DNA of 64,000 bases from Vitis vinifera (GCF_030704535.1 NC_081806.1:4797001-4861000), one strand, 5' to 3'. Numbered from the stretch's first letter, positions 46,901 to 55,850 are shown. Made by a program: numbers and translations. Notes: generated from the sequence alone by a model not told the origin.

Positions 46901-49900
46901 AGTCAAGGAGGAGTGTTGAATTTTGACTTAGTATTTGCTGGAATTTGAATTTTGAATATTGCAGCTGGAGTCTTGCACAAAATCTGCAACATCTAGATAT
47001 TTTCTTATTTTTATTTGGTCAAGATTTGGTTTCTATTTTATAGGAAGTAGTTGTTCATCATCTAGTAGCTTGATTTTCTGCTATTCTAATGTCATTTAAG
47101 TTACAAGCTCATGTATAAATTCAGCACTCTTCATCAATAAAATTAGTTCCAGCAGCCCAAAAATATATTTTTTGTATAAGTATTTAATCTTATACCAACA
47201 GGTTTCATCATGAAAAATATGAAAGAAAATAAAATATAATTAAAATGAGTAAAAATTTTACATATTTTAAAATTATTTAATATTTACTTTGAAAAAAAAA
47301 GTGAAATAAGTTTAAATTAATATATAAAAATAATTTATTGATTTAAAATAATTTTTTCCCTCAGCATTTCCTTCAAGAACCAAAGAGTGAAAGAGAGTCA
47401 CATTGTTAAGCAACCAAAAAAAAAGAAAACAAGAAACAGAATGAAAAGAGAATGGACCTGCTTCTGGGGAAGATCTATAACAGCATCACTGAAATCAGCA
47501 CCTTCAATAACAGCACCCCCAAGATCACTGCGAGTGAGCACTGTTCTAGCCAGCACAGCATTTGTGAGATTTGCTTCATTCAGAACCTATTTTCATAAAC
47601 CCACCACTTTATATTAAACATTTCCTAACCATACTTCCAATAAATTGTTATGAAATTCCTATACAAATTAATAATAGAGTTTTGGTTATATAGCTTTACC
47701 ATGCGGTCCATCAATGTGTCGCTTAAATCCGCACCTGTCAAACGGATGAGAGACCATGGAAAATGGAATTATGAATATATAAAATAATGAAAGGACTGGA
47801 AAAAAAACAAAAATGTAGCCAATTCTTTGTGGATTTCCAATTTGATCTGATGTTTGGAGTTTCCCGCCAAAGCCCACGCTATTTGCAACCACACATGTCC
47901 GTGATCACACAACCATACATGGGCTTGGCTTCGTCTTATTTTGTGAAACTAGGAGTGAGCCCAGCCCGGCCCAGCCCATTCCTAATAGAAACTGAATTAA
48001 AAGTTGACTTTCCAATCTATTTCAGTTAGCTTAAAATTTTAGAAATTCTCATCCACTTTTATTATTATAACCATCCTCAAAGAATTTTTTTTTTTTATAA
48101 AAAAAGAAGTTAAATTTATGTTATCAACTTCAAAGTCATAAATAAGAGATAAAAGGGGAAAAATTTATTTGTAAAATCACATTAATTCACTTTTCCCAAG
48201 TGAGATATATAAGAAATAAAAGGAAAAAAAATATTATTTCTAAAATCTAGCTAAAATCACGTCAATCCTCTTCTCCTTTCTCTTGTATAATTTTTTATTT
48301 CAATTTTATAAATAATATTTCTTTTAATTCCATATGTTTCTCTTATCAAATTCTCAATTATCGATACTTTTGTAAAAGAAAAAAAATAACGCCAAAGCAA
48401 TCCTAAGCATAATACAAGATTAATTTAAATCAACTTTTGTTATTTTTACTTAAATTACAGCACAAGATTTTAAAAGTATAAATACATTGTTTGTAAAGTA
48501 TGATCTAGAAATATTTATGATAATTGAAATATATATTTAAAAGAAAAGGAAATTAAAAAAAAAAGTACATGATGAAAGATTCAGTTTCTAAATTGGATTC
48601 AGATTTTGAAATAGATTTTAAAGGACTGTATAAAGTTACGGACTCCATATTCAAAACAACCATCTAAACACCCCGTAGATCCAAAATTTATAGAGGGTTG
48701 CATCTTTATTAGGAACATAGGTCAGATTTTTATTCTTCCTATCATCTTTGTGTTTTCACCATTATTTTCTTTTCGTTTAGGGAGTTTAATTAGATTTGTT
48801 TGCTGGTTTTGATTCTTCCTTGATGTACACATGGTTTGTTCTTTTAAGCGTTTCTCATCTCTTTGATTGTGAATAAAAAGTGGGAAAGGAGAAGAACAAG
48901 AACAATTTTCTCAGTTTTATTTTTGTTGTAGGACAATGAAAAAATAAACTCAAGAAACAGTCAAGATTAGGATTAGTTGATTCTTGAAGTATTGAGGAGT
49001 CTAGGATTCTTTTCCTGGGTTTTCTACGCAACCAAACAGATGTTTATGCATGTCTCTGTTACTTTCTTTTCTTTTCTTTTTTTTAAATTGTGGGCTATCT
49101 TGATTTTATTCTCATTGTCGTTGCAGTTAGGTTCACTAATGAGTTCAGAAACGAACGGCAGTTCTCCTGAAAGGAAACTGAAGAAACATCCATTGGAATA
49201 TGACCCATCTGCATCTTCTGATGTTTTCATGGCGAATACACGGCAAAAGGTTTGTGTTATTCGTGACTTTCCAGAGGGATGCGGACCATTCATCAAGCAA
49301 ATTGTTTTGGCCCATTCAATGAAGCACAAACCCCCTTCCGCTGTCCGTGATTTTCCTTGGGGTTGTGGCTCAGAAAAAGAAGAGGATTATGCACAGGTAA
49401 AACCTTTTGAAGATGATGTGGAGTTGCAATCTCCAGGAGTATTGGAAAATTTTTCGGAGACAGAATTGGACTGCTTCCTAGTGGAGGAAGAAGATGATAA
49501 AGATTCAGTGATGGAACATTTTGGGAATGATTTGGAGTCACCACTTCATAAAGGGCGGGCAGATTTTGCTTATTCAGAATTGCCCTGTGATGAAAATTCT
49601 GATATTGATGGAGAGTTGGAAGATTTTGCTCCGTCAGAATTGCCGTGTGTAGATAATTCGGAGGTGCTCGAAAATTTTGCTAAATCAGAGTCACCTGGTT
49701 TGATGATGGAAGACTTTGATAATGTTGGATTGCAGAAGCCATCAAAAAATTTGGAAGAGAAGAGAATCAAATATTATCCTCCTTGGCATTTGAGAGGCAT
49801 TTCGGCTGTGCGAGACTTTCCTTTGGGTTGTGGAAGAAAGCCTAGGGTGTTCAGGGATGATACGGAAAACCAGAGCCATGAATTTCAAGTTGAAATCCAG

Positions 49901-51416
49901 CCTGAGATGATGCCGAAAATGGACGATACAAAGGAAAAGAATGCAACTTCTTGCAACAGTAAATTCTATCAACCTGAGGATGTTGGAGGTGTGCATGACA
50001 ACACGAGGACAGAGCTTCAATTCCAAAGAGAAGAGCCCTTCAGTTCTAAACTTCCTATGGGCAGGGTGGTTGTGCTGGCTTTGATGGCTGCACCAAATTG
50101 CCCATGGAGGAATGCTAAAAGGGTGGGGAAATCTACAACAGACAAACGTGGTGCCACTGGGGGCAAAAAGATTCATTAACTCATTTCAATTTTTTCTTTT
50201 CTTTCCTTTAGGATGTAAGGAGCAATCAAGAGCTCATCTTTTATATACACAATACTATGCTATGTGGGTGGCCCTAACATTCTAGGGGAGACAAAGGTTT
50301 TACCTGTAAAATTCGCCTTATATGCAACAGCTTTCTCAAGGTATGCGCCGTTAAATGTTGAACCACTGAAATCAGACTCCCTCATGTCGGCAGATGTGAA
50401 ATTGGCTCTTCTGTATTACCATTTAGATTGATGGTAAGCATAACATTACACAGTAAAGCAGAAACTCAAACGGCTCCTTTCTGATACAGTTTTTGCTGTT
50501 TAGATGAGCTTAAAGGCTTTGTTTGATTGCTAAAGAATAGAGGGAAAGAAACCAACAAACTTGCAGGTCTCTCTCGAATTTTTTCTTAGCAATCAAACAT
50601 TAGGAGGGAGATCGATTCTAAAGCAAATTTATGACAAACCAAAAGTAAAATAACTGAAAATAGATTCAGAGAAAATCATTCGATCAAATAAATCTACAGA
50701 TCATGGGAAACCAAAATTTTGAACGGGAAAAAGTAATTTATTGAATTTTCGTTTCCCTCGCCCCTTGGGCATCCTATTTCAACCAAAAAGATTTTAAATT
50801 CTAGCTTAATTCAATCCTAGCCAATTTTATCATAGATGAAGAGTAATCACCTGAAATTTTCATTCACATGAACTGCTTTCCTGCATAACAACAAAAAGAG
50901 GTGATTGTTCAGTCCCTTGTTCCACAACCAATGATGACATCCACATTCCACAATACAGAAAACGAACCTGAGATCTGCAGAACCAAATTGGGCTGCTGAT
51001 CCAATCCCAAATTCACCCCTCGTCTCGGCTTCATACTTATTGAGATCCGCGACAGCAGGCATCACCGGGCTAAGGGTAACAACCGCGGCAGCCAATGCGG
51101 TTGAAACCAGTCTTTGCCACTTCTTCGACTCTGCATTGGCTTCCCTTTTTTCAAAGCACAATTTCAGTAAGTTCAGCACTACAAAACCCATGAAAGGAAT
51201 TGGGTCTGACGACTGAAGTGGGTGGGTGCAATTCGAAATTCCAAAATCCTAGATTCAGTTCCAATTCAAAAAACTAATAGAAGAGATGAACTCACCGCGA
51301 CAATAATTTCCCCTTTGGAGCTCAATCCTGCAGACGACGGTGAAGGGTTTGGACGGAGATTGTAGATGATTTGGGGACTTTGAGATATAAAGTGGGGAGA
51401 CACTTGATAATGCCAT
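43922..51416 (-). CDS. Thylakoid lumenal pentapeptide-repeat protein, TL20.3-like
   Basis: Seven minus-strand exons join in frame: 51416-51296, 51205-50968, 50880-50851, 50410-50304, 47734-47700, 47586-47458, 44113-43922, all GT-AG, giving 283 residues, close to Arabidopsis At1g12250. A Ser-rich chloroplast transit peptide (about residues 1-45) is followed by a lumen signal ending VTLSPVMPAVAD (AxA cleavage). Pentapeptide repeats A(D/N)LXX/A(D/N)FXX follow from exon 2 to exon 6 (ADLR, RRANFTSADMRESDFSGSTFNGAYLEKAVAYKANF split over exons 3-4, GADLSDTLMD, EANLTNAVLARTVLTRSDLGGAVIEGADFSDAVIDLPQ in exon 6). They form a right-handed quadrilateral beta helix. The tail is Cys-containing (LCKYASGTN, SLGCGNSRR, GFCDEGTGLC). 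Function in the lumen is not established. Intron 4 holds an opposite-strand gene and intron 6 holds a MITE and a copia element. Confidence 0.9.
44836..45122 (+). repeat. 5' LTR of the young copia element
   Basis: 287 bases from TGTTGAATTT to TACCAACA, followed three bases later by the primer binding site. Confidence 0.95.
45201..46919 (+). CDS. Copia Gag-protease-partial integrase fusion ORF (deletion derivative)
   Basis: One open frame of 572 residues. Residues about 10-210 are the copia Gag region (UBN2/DUF4219 style, LDGDNYETWAVRM, AAEIWEYLKGEY). Two CCHC zinc knuckles follow at 246-259 (CPHCKKTNHSPQKC) and 267-280 (CNKCGKQGHVERIC). The aspartic protease has its active site D318-S-G (WLVDSGCTNHM). 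The pre-integrase zinc region contains VEHFHHDD and CATCQYGK. Integrase starts LVHTDVGG, then jumps at about residue 520 to QLTAPYNPQQNGA and soon to TPFEVWFE. At least two internal deletions have removed most of integrase and all of reverse transcriptase and RNase H without breaking the frame. The stop lies just inside the 3' LTR. Gag and protease look intact and could make particles, which is inference. Confidence 0.92.
   Translation: MEESSLTVAPSILDGDNYETWAVRMTVHLQALDVWEAVEENYEIPPLGANPTVAQMKLHKERRTRKAKAKACLFAAVSPSIFIKIMKIDSAAEIWEYLKGEYKGDERIRNMQVMNLIREFEMKKMRESDAVKDYAAQLLSIADKVRLLGKEFSNEKIVQKILVTLPEKYEATISSLENSKDLSTISLTELLHSLEAVEQRRLMRQGDTAEGAFQARMQKNAGHKIGKMNNNKPCSNNQKNGVFPPCPHCKKTNHSPQKCWWRPDVKCNKCGKQGHVERICKNQQQEETSAAVDYCQEEQLFAATCFANKSTSESWLVDSGCTNHMTNNQDLFRELDRTTISKVRIGNGEYIPVKGKGTVAIESQTGLKLIYDVLFVPDIDQNLLSVGQLVEKEFKVYFEDRNCIIKDAEGKEVFNIKMKGKSFALNLLEDEHTAILQQDSTTMFWDRRVEHFHHDDVLYMKKNQIVEGLPDLEKDLPICATCQYGKQTKLPFPKKISWRATQKLQLVHTDVGGSQKMPSLKLNANNVHQLTAPYNPQQNGAVYFLKQTPFEVWFECLRARLGVCIYEVKEEC
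46914..47200 (+). repeat. 3' LTR of the young copia element
   Basis: 287 bases, with one mismatch to the 5' LTR by eye, directly after the polypurine tract and followed by GGTTT. Confidence 0.95.
49139..50179 (+). CDS. RDFPxGCG-repeat protein, SUVH5/6 N-terminus-like, nested in TL20.3-like intron 4
   Basis: An uninterrupted frame of 346 residues, start chosen at MSSETNG because an acceptor-like TTGCAG lies 13 bases upstream and the longer in-frame extension to 48977 looks like intron or leader. RDFPxGCG occurs at residues 42-49, 70-77 and 225-232. This phrase is typical of the N-terminal region of plant SUVH5/6 H3K9 methyltransferases as I recall them. No SRA/YDG, pre-SET or SET domain is present, so it is not an enzyme. 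The middle (about 80-200) is strongly acidic with near-repeats DFAYSELPC, DFAPSELPC and NFAKSESPG. The C-terminal end is basic. It lies wholly within intron 4 of the TL20.3-like gene on the opposite strand. A decayed copy is at 53337-54372. It could be a captured gene fragment or a small regulator; function is unknown. Confidence 0.65.
   Translation: MSSETNGSSPERKLKKHPLEYDPSASSDVFMANTRQKVCVIRDFPEGCGPFIKQIVLAHSMKHKPPSAVRDFPWGCGSEKEEDYAQVKPFEDDVELQSPGVLENFSETELDCFLVEEEDDKDSVMEHFGNDLESPLHKGRADFAYSELPCDENSDIDGELEDFAPSELPCVDNSEVLENFAKSESPGLMMEDFDNVGLQKPSKNLEEKRIKYYPPWHLRGISAVRDFPLGCGRKPRVFRDDTENQSHEFQVEIQPEMMPKMDDTKEKNATSCNSKFYQPEDVGGVHDNTRTELQFQREEPFSSKLPMGRVVVLALMAAPNCPWRNAKRVGKSTTDKRGATGGKKIH
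50515..50603. mobile_element. Small MITE-like hairpin (copy A)
   Basis: GCTTTGTTTGATTGCTAA(A)GAA at the left is mirrored by TTTTCTTAGCAATCAAACAT at the right, about 45 bases apart. It is duplicated with the block and reappears at 54766-54850, so it predates the duplication. Confidence 0.6.
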
Positions 51417-51540
51417 TGCAGTGCCAAAGAGTGTCAAGTATAGATTAAGCTGGTGCCTCTGGCCTGTGGGTAAAAACAATGGGAGTTGGTTCAACTCTCA
51501 AGTCTCAACCACACCACATCTTTGGGGTAGAGGATAGGTT

Positions 51541-51896
51541 GAGACCGGAACACGAGTGTTTCTTTCTTGTTTGGTGAGTGTGGTGCCACTTGGGTGACAG
51601 TAGTTGATTTTTTTTATGATTGTTTATATCACCATCACCATCACCATCACCAGTTGACAGTATTTGATATTTTGAAGATTGATTCTATCACCATCACCAT
51701 CAGTTGGCTTTTAAGATATTTGGAAATTTGTTTTAGTACAAATATTTTATAATCCTTGGTTAGGGCGTATGGATCCATTTGCAAGTAATTGCATTTATTA
51801 AAATATAGGCAGAGTATTGATACATCCTTTTTACATGTGGTTTTGATCGTTTGTTGAAAAGATTGCAAAACAACCATCTCGAATTTGTAAAAACGC
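51541..51896. other. Spacer between duplication copy A and the GH5 fragment
   Basis: Contains CACCAT hexamer repeats at 51630-51653 and again near 51690. No gene seen. Confidence 0.45.
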
Positions 51897-52409
51897 CTAT
51901 TCATCCTCTCTTCGGTGTAATCCATCGTTCAAAGTTGGAGCTAACCGAAGAATCGGTTTTGATGTAATATCTGTGCTGTTAGCAATCTTGAACCACTGGC
52001 TCCCAGGATCACACATATCATCTCTACTCAAGCACTTGCAGGAATTTGTGACAATGTCGTCGCTGGAGTCTACATCCAAGCAAACAGTGGTGCCATTCCC
52101 CAGCTTAGTTGACAGGTACATCTTTGAATCTGAAATGCTTTCCCAATTTGACCCTGGGTTAGAACATATCACACTAAGTTTTGCAGGCTTCCCCAGCCCA
52201 ACTGCTTGAAGGCAGAGGTATGTTCCCTTTATTATTAAGATCTTCTGGGGGGTGTAGCCCCAGGCTTCCGACTCGGTGCATGGACCCAGCTTTAATGGCT
52301 CAGACAGTGATCCCCTTAGAACGCAAAGACCCGTAGAAGGATGCAAGACCATTTTATATGGTCTGGCATGGGGTGCATCCGGCCCTGCATAGCACATGAA
52401 AGCACACAA
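51897..52409 (-). pseudogene. Orphan C-terminal exon of a plant GH5 (cellulase-like) protein, beta-trefoil domain
   Basis: An open minus-strand stretch of 170 residues matches the C-terminal carbohydrate-binding beta-trefoil (CBM13-like) domain found after the glycoside hydrolase family 5 catalytic domain in a plant-specific cellulase-like family. Typical phrases are LHPSTGLCVLRG, LGPCTESEAWGYTPQK, GTYLCLQAVGLGKPAKL, SDSKMYLSTKLGNGT, VCLDVDSSD and CDPGSQWFKI. The GH5 catalytic part is absent: upstream sequence (52410-52600) has no continuation and soon becomes the second duplication copy. The first codons probably derive from the intron boundary near 52383. It is an isolated exon carried in by the rearrangement, with no evidence of its own promoter. 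The frame is intact, so the loss is recent or tolerated. Confidence 0.75.
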
Positions 52410-53336
52410 AATTTAGCTATGAATAATTAAGCAAATTTGCCTTATTTGCCTTGGCAACCAACCTTGAAAAGGAGATTGGAGGGCTCAAATCCTCTGGAAG
52501 AAGCTTGAGTTCCAATTCAGCAAGGAGAAGAAGAATAAGAAGAACCTCCCCATCCTGGGATTTGTATTGCCTAGCTGTTGGATTGATGGAAGACTGAGCG
52601 TCTTACCATTGTATTCATATGTTGTGTTCTTACCATTATTTCTTTTGATTTTGGGGGTTTAATTAGATTTGTTTGTTGGATTTTGATTTTCGATATGTTA
52701 TAATCAATATTATGTTTTTAATTTCATTAGTTATGTTTTATAATATTTGTAAGAGAAAAAAATAATAATAAAAAATAACACCAAGGCAATTCTAAGCATA
52801 ATAAAGACTAATTTAAATCAATTTTTATTATTTTTACTTAAATTATGGTACAAGATTTTACATGAGTTTTGGAACTTACTTTTGACTTCTGTTGAAAGAA
52901 AAGAAAAGGAAAGAAAAAAGAAGTAAATATTGGTGAAAGATATGGTTTCTAAATTGGATTTATTTTCATGGAAACAAATTTCAGAACACTATATAAAGTC
53001 GACTCTTAATTCCTCCTCCTATAAGACATCAAAATTCAAAACAAACCTACGTAAATCGGGAATTTAAAGAGGTTGGGTCTTTGTTAGAACCATGCAACAG
53101 ATCAGATTTTTATTCTTCCTATTTTCTATGTGTTCTCACCATTATTTCTCTTCGTTTTAAGAGTTTAATTAGATTTGTTTGCGGGGTTTTGATTTTCACT
53201 TGATGTAAGCATATGTTGTTGATTCTTTGATTGAAGTTGTTCTTTTAAATGCTTCTCATCTCTTTGATTTTTTTTTTTCTTTTTTGTAGGCTACTTTTGA
53301 TTTTATTATTATTGTCATTGCCATTAGTGTTCACTA

Positions 53337-54372
53337 ATGGGTTCAGAAACAAATGGTGGTTTTCTTGCATGGAAACCAAAGAAACATCCGTTGGAATAGC
53401 ACACATCTGCATTTTCTGATGTTTTCATGGGGAATAAAGGGCAGAAGATTTGTGTTATTCGTGATTTTCCAGACGGATGCGGACCATTCATCAAGCCAAT
53501 TGTTTTGGCCTATTCAATGAAGTACAAACCCCCCTTCCTTTGTTTGTGATTTTCCTTGGGGTTGTGGCCATGGAAGGATCACTATGCAAAGCAATGTGTT
53601 ATTGGAAGAGGATGAGGATGATGCACAGATAGAACCTTTTGAAGATGCTGTGGAGTTGCATTCTCCAAGAGTGTTAGAAAATTTTTCCAAGACAGAATTG
53701 GATTGCTTCCTCATGGAAGAAGAAGATGAAAATGATTGAACATTTTGGGAATGCTTTGGACTCACCACTTCATAAAGAGCTGGAAGATTTTGTTCAATCA
53801 AAATCGCAAGTGTTGATAATTCAGAGGTGCTCGAAAATTTTGCTCAATCAGAATCCATCTGAGTTGATGATAGAAGACTTTGATAGTGCTGGATTGCAGA
53901 AGCCATCAAAAACCTCAGATCATGAAAGTACTGAATTATCTAAGGAAGATTTGGAAGAGAATCAAATACTATACTCCTTGGAAATTGAGAGGCTTTTGGG
54001 CTGCACAAGACTTTCCTTTGGGTTGTGGAAGAAAGCCTAGGGTGTTCAGGGATGATATGGAAAACCAGAGCCATGAATTTCAAGTTGAAATCCAGCCTGA
54101 GATGATGCTGAAAATGGAAGATACAGAGGAAAAGAGTGTTACTTCTTGCAACAGTAACTTCTATCAACCAGAGGAGGTTGGAGGTGTGCATGACAACGTG
54201 AGGACAGAGCTTCAATTCCAAAGAGAAGAGCCCTTCAGTTCTAAACTTCCTATGGGCAGGGTGGTTGTGCTGGCTTTGATGGCTGCACCAAATTGTCCAT
54301 GGAGGAATGCAAAGAGGGTGCAGAAATCTACAACAGAAACGTGGTGCCACTGGAGGCAAAAAGATTCATTAA
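53337..54372 (+). pseudogene. Pseudogene of the RDFPxGCG-repeat protein
   Basis: Aligned by eye to the gene at 49139-50179. The start ATG is kept (53337), but codon 21, TAT in copy A, is TAG here (53397-53399). Frameshifts follow near 53530 and in the acidic middle, and a 2-base loss near the end (ACAGACAAACG to ACAGAAACG) shifts the last residues. The first motif survives as RDFPDGCG. Several acidic-repeat units are missing or altered. No full-length product is possible. Confidence 0.88.
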
Positions 54373-54552
54373 CTCATAGAAGAATGCTATTTAATTTGTA
54401 GAGAAAGATGAGGAGGAGAAAACCCAATTCAATTTTTTCTTTTCTTTCCTTTAGGATGTAAGCAGCAATCAAGAGCTCATCTTTTATATGCTACATACTA
54501 TGTTATGCGGGTAGTCGTAACATTCTAGGGGAGACAAAGGTTAAGGTTTTAC

Positions 54553-55726
54553 CTGTTAAACTCGCCTTGTATGCAACAGCTTTCTCAAGGTATTCACCAT
54601 TAAATGTTGAACCACTGAAATCAGACTCCCTCATGTCGGCAGATGTGAAATTGGCTCTTCTGTATTACCATTTAGATTGATGGTAAACATTACACAGTAA
54701 AGCAGAAACTCAAACAGCTCCCTTCTGGTACAGTTTTTTCTGTTTAGATGAACTTAAAAGCTTTGTTTGATTGCTAAAGAAAAAAGGGAAAGAAACCAAT
54801 AAACTTGCAAGTTTTTCTCAAAATTTTTCTTAGCAATCAAACATTAGCAGGGAGATCTATTCTAAACCAAATTTATGACAAACCAAAAATTAAATAGCTG
54901 AAAATAGCTTCAGAAAAATAAATAAAATATTCCATTGTTAACTAATTTTGGCATTTTTTTTTCCTTCCCTTCCCCTGAGCTCTTTCGACGTTTTCAAGCA
55001 AACAAACCAATAGTTCATGGGAAACAAAAACGTTTAACAGGAAAGCAAGAAAGGAAAGGAAAATAACGTAATAAGTAGCTTGGAAAAGGAATTCCCTTTT
55101 GAGTAACTAGGCAGGTCATTTGAACCACTTGCTTAATTCAATCCTAGCCAGTTTTATCATAGATGAAGAATAATCACCTGAAATTTTCATTCACATGAAC
55201 TGCTTTCCTGCATAACAGCAAAAAGAGGAAATAATTCAACCCACTGTTCCACAACAAAAGAGGATGTCCACAATACAGAAAACGAACCTGAGATCTGCAG
55301 AACCAAATTGGGCTGCTGATCCAATCCCAAATTCACCCCGAGTCTCGACTTCATACTTATTGAGATCCGCAACAGCAGGCATCACCGGGCTGAGGGTAAC
55401 CACTGCGGCAGCCAGTGCGGTTGAAACCAGTCTTTGCCACTTCTTCGACTCTGCATTCGCTTCCCCTTTTTCAAAGGACAATTTCAGTAAGTTCAGCACT
55501 ATAAAATCCTTGAAAGGAATTGGGTCTTAAGTGAATGAAATTCGAAATTCCAAAACCCAAGATTCAGCTCCAATTCCAAGAAACTAATAGAAGAGATGAA
55601 CTCACCGCGCCAATTATTTTCCCTTTGGCGCTCAATCCTACAGACGACGGTGAAGGGTTTGGACAGAGATCGTAGATGATTTGGAGACTTTGAGATATAA
55701 AGTGGGGAAACACTCGATAATGCCAT
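54553..55726 (-). pseudogene. Truncated TL20.3-like copy (exons 1-4 only)
   Basis: Exons 55726-55606, 55525-55288, 55207-55178 and 54659-54553 have exactly the same lengths (121, 238, 30, 107) and phases as exons 1-4 of the intact gene, with no stop or frameshift. The transit peptide, the lumen signal ending VTLSPVMPAVAD and the first pentapeptide repeats are kept. Differences include QRENNWRG for QRGNYCRG and DPIPFKDFIVLNLLKLSFEKGE for the matching exon 2 start, split here by no gap. Exons 5-7 are absent; the sequence beyond exon 4 is the SUVH-like pseudogene. A transcript would give a shortened precursor of about 165 residues plus readthrough, or splice onward to the intact copy's exons far downstream. 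Confidence 0.85.
54766..54850. mobile_element. Small MITE-like hairpin (copy B)
   Basis: GCTTTGTTTGATTGCTAAAG and CTTAGCAATCAAACATTAG face each other, as in copy A at 50515-50603. Confidence 0.55.
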
Positions 55727-55850
55727 TGCAGCGCCAAAGTGTGCCAACTGTACAGATTAAGCTGGTGCCTCTGGCCTGTGGGTAAAAACTAAAAAGTAAA
55801 AACTATGGGAGTCGGTCCAACTCTCAACCACGCCACCTCTTTGGGGATAT

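Larger units (their letters stand above)
44836..47200 (+). mobile_element. Young internally deleted Ty1/copia retrotransposon
   Basis: Two 287-bp LTRs (44836-45122 and 46914-47200) begin TGTTG and end CAACA, and by eye differ at one base (TTTGATCAAG versus TTTGGTCAAG). The perfect 5-bp duplication GGTTT flanks the element (44831-44835 and 47201-47205). The primer site TGGTATCAGAGC, complementary to initiator Met tRNA, is at 45126-45137, and the polypurine tract AAGGAGGAG is at 46905-46913. The total is 2365 bases, about half a normal copia element. Reverse transcriptase and RNase H are missing, so movement would need enzymes from another copy. It lies in intron 6 of the TL20.3-like gene, antisense to it. 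Confidence 0.96.
44787..47385. mobile_element. MITE interrupted by a copia element
   Basis: TATTCGATTCCCCAAAGTAG...ATTCAGTAAAGAAA at 44791-44826 mirrors, as reverse complement, TTCCCTCAGCATTTCCTTCAAGAACCAAA at 47356-47384. These are imperfect inverted ends of a MITE of about 235 bases. The copia element and its GGTTT duplication sit inside it, so the MITE is older. Confidence 0.55.
48360..51540. repeat. Segmental duplication, copy A
   Basis: This block matches 52740-55850 almost throughout: the intergenic AT-rich start (GCAAT(C/T)CTAAGCATAATA), the RDFPxGCG gene, exons 1-4 of the TL20.3-like gene, a small hairpin at 50515-50603, and the 5' flank (AAGCTGGTGCCTCTGGCCTG). Orientation is the same in both copies. 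Confidence 0.88.
52740..55850. repeat. Segmental duplication, copy B
   Basis: Matches 48360-51540 in the same orientation. It carries a dead copy of the nested gene and exons 1-4 of the TL20.3-like gene. A shorter third match to the AT-rich start (TTAATTAGATTTGTTTG) occurs at 52640-52700, so the left edge is itself rearranged. Confidence 0.88.

Noticed and set aside
48977-49138. N-terminal extension of the nested gene with hydrophobic residues (apparent membrane helix)
   Set aside because: It contains a T-rich stretch and acceptor TTGCAG just before the chosen start, so it is probably intron or leader rather than a signal peptide. The related pseudogene lacks a matching open extension.
49742-50176. 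144-codon minus ORF opposite the nested gene, and its twin at 53940-54359
   Set aside because: They mirror the coding strand of the RDFPxGCG gene and pseudogene; no independent motif.
51611-51700. His-rich peptide (HHHHHHHH) in a plus-strand ORF at 51567-51752
   Set aside because: It is a translation of the CACCAT microsatellite, not a gene.
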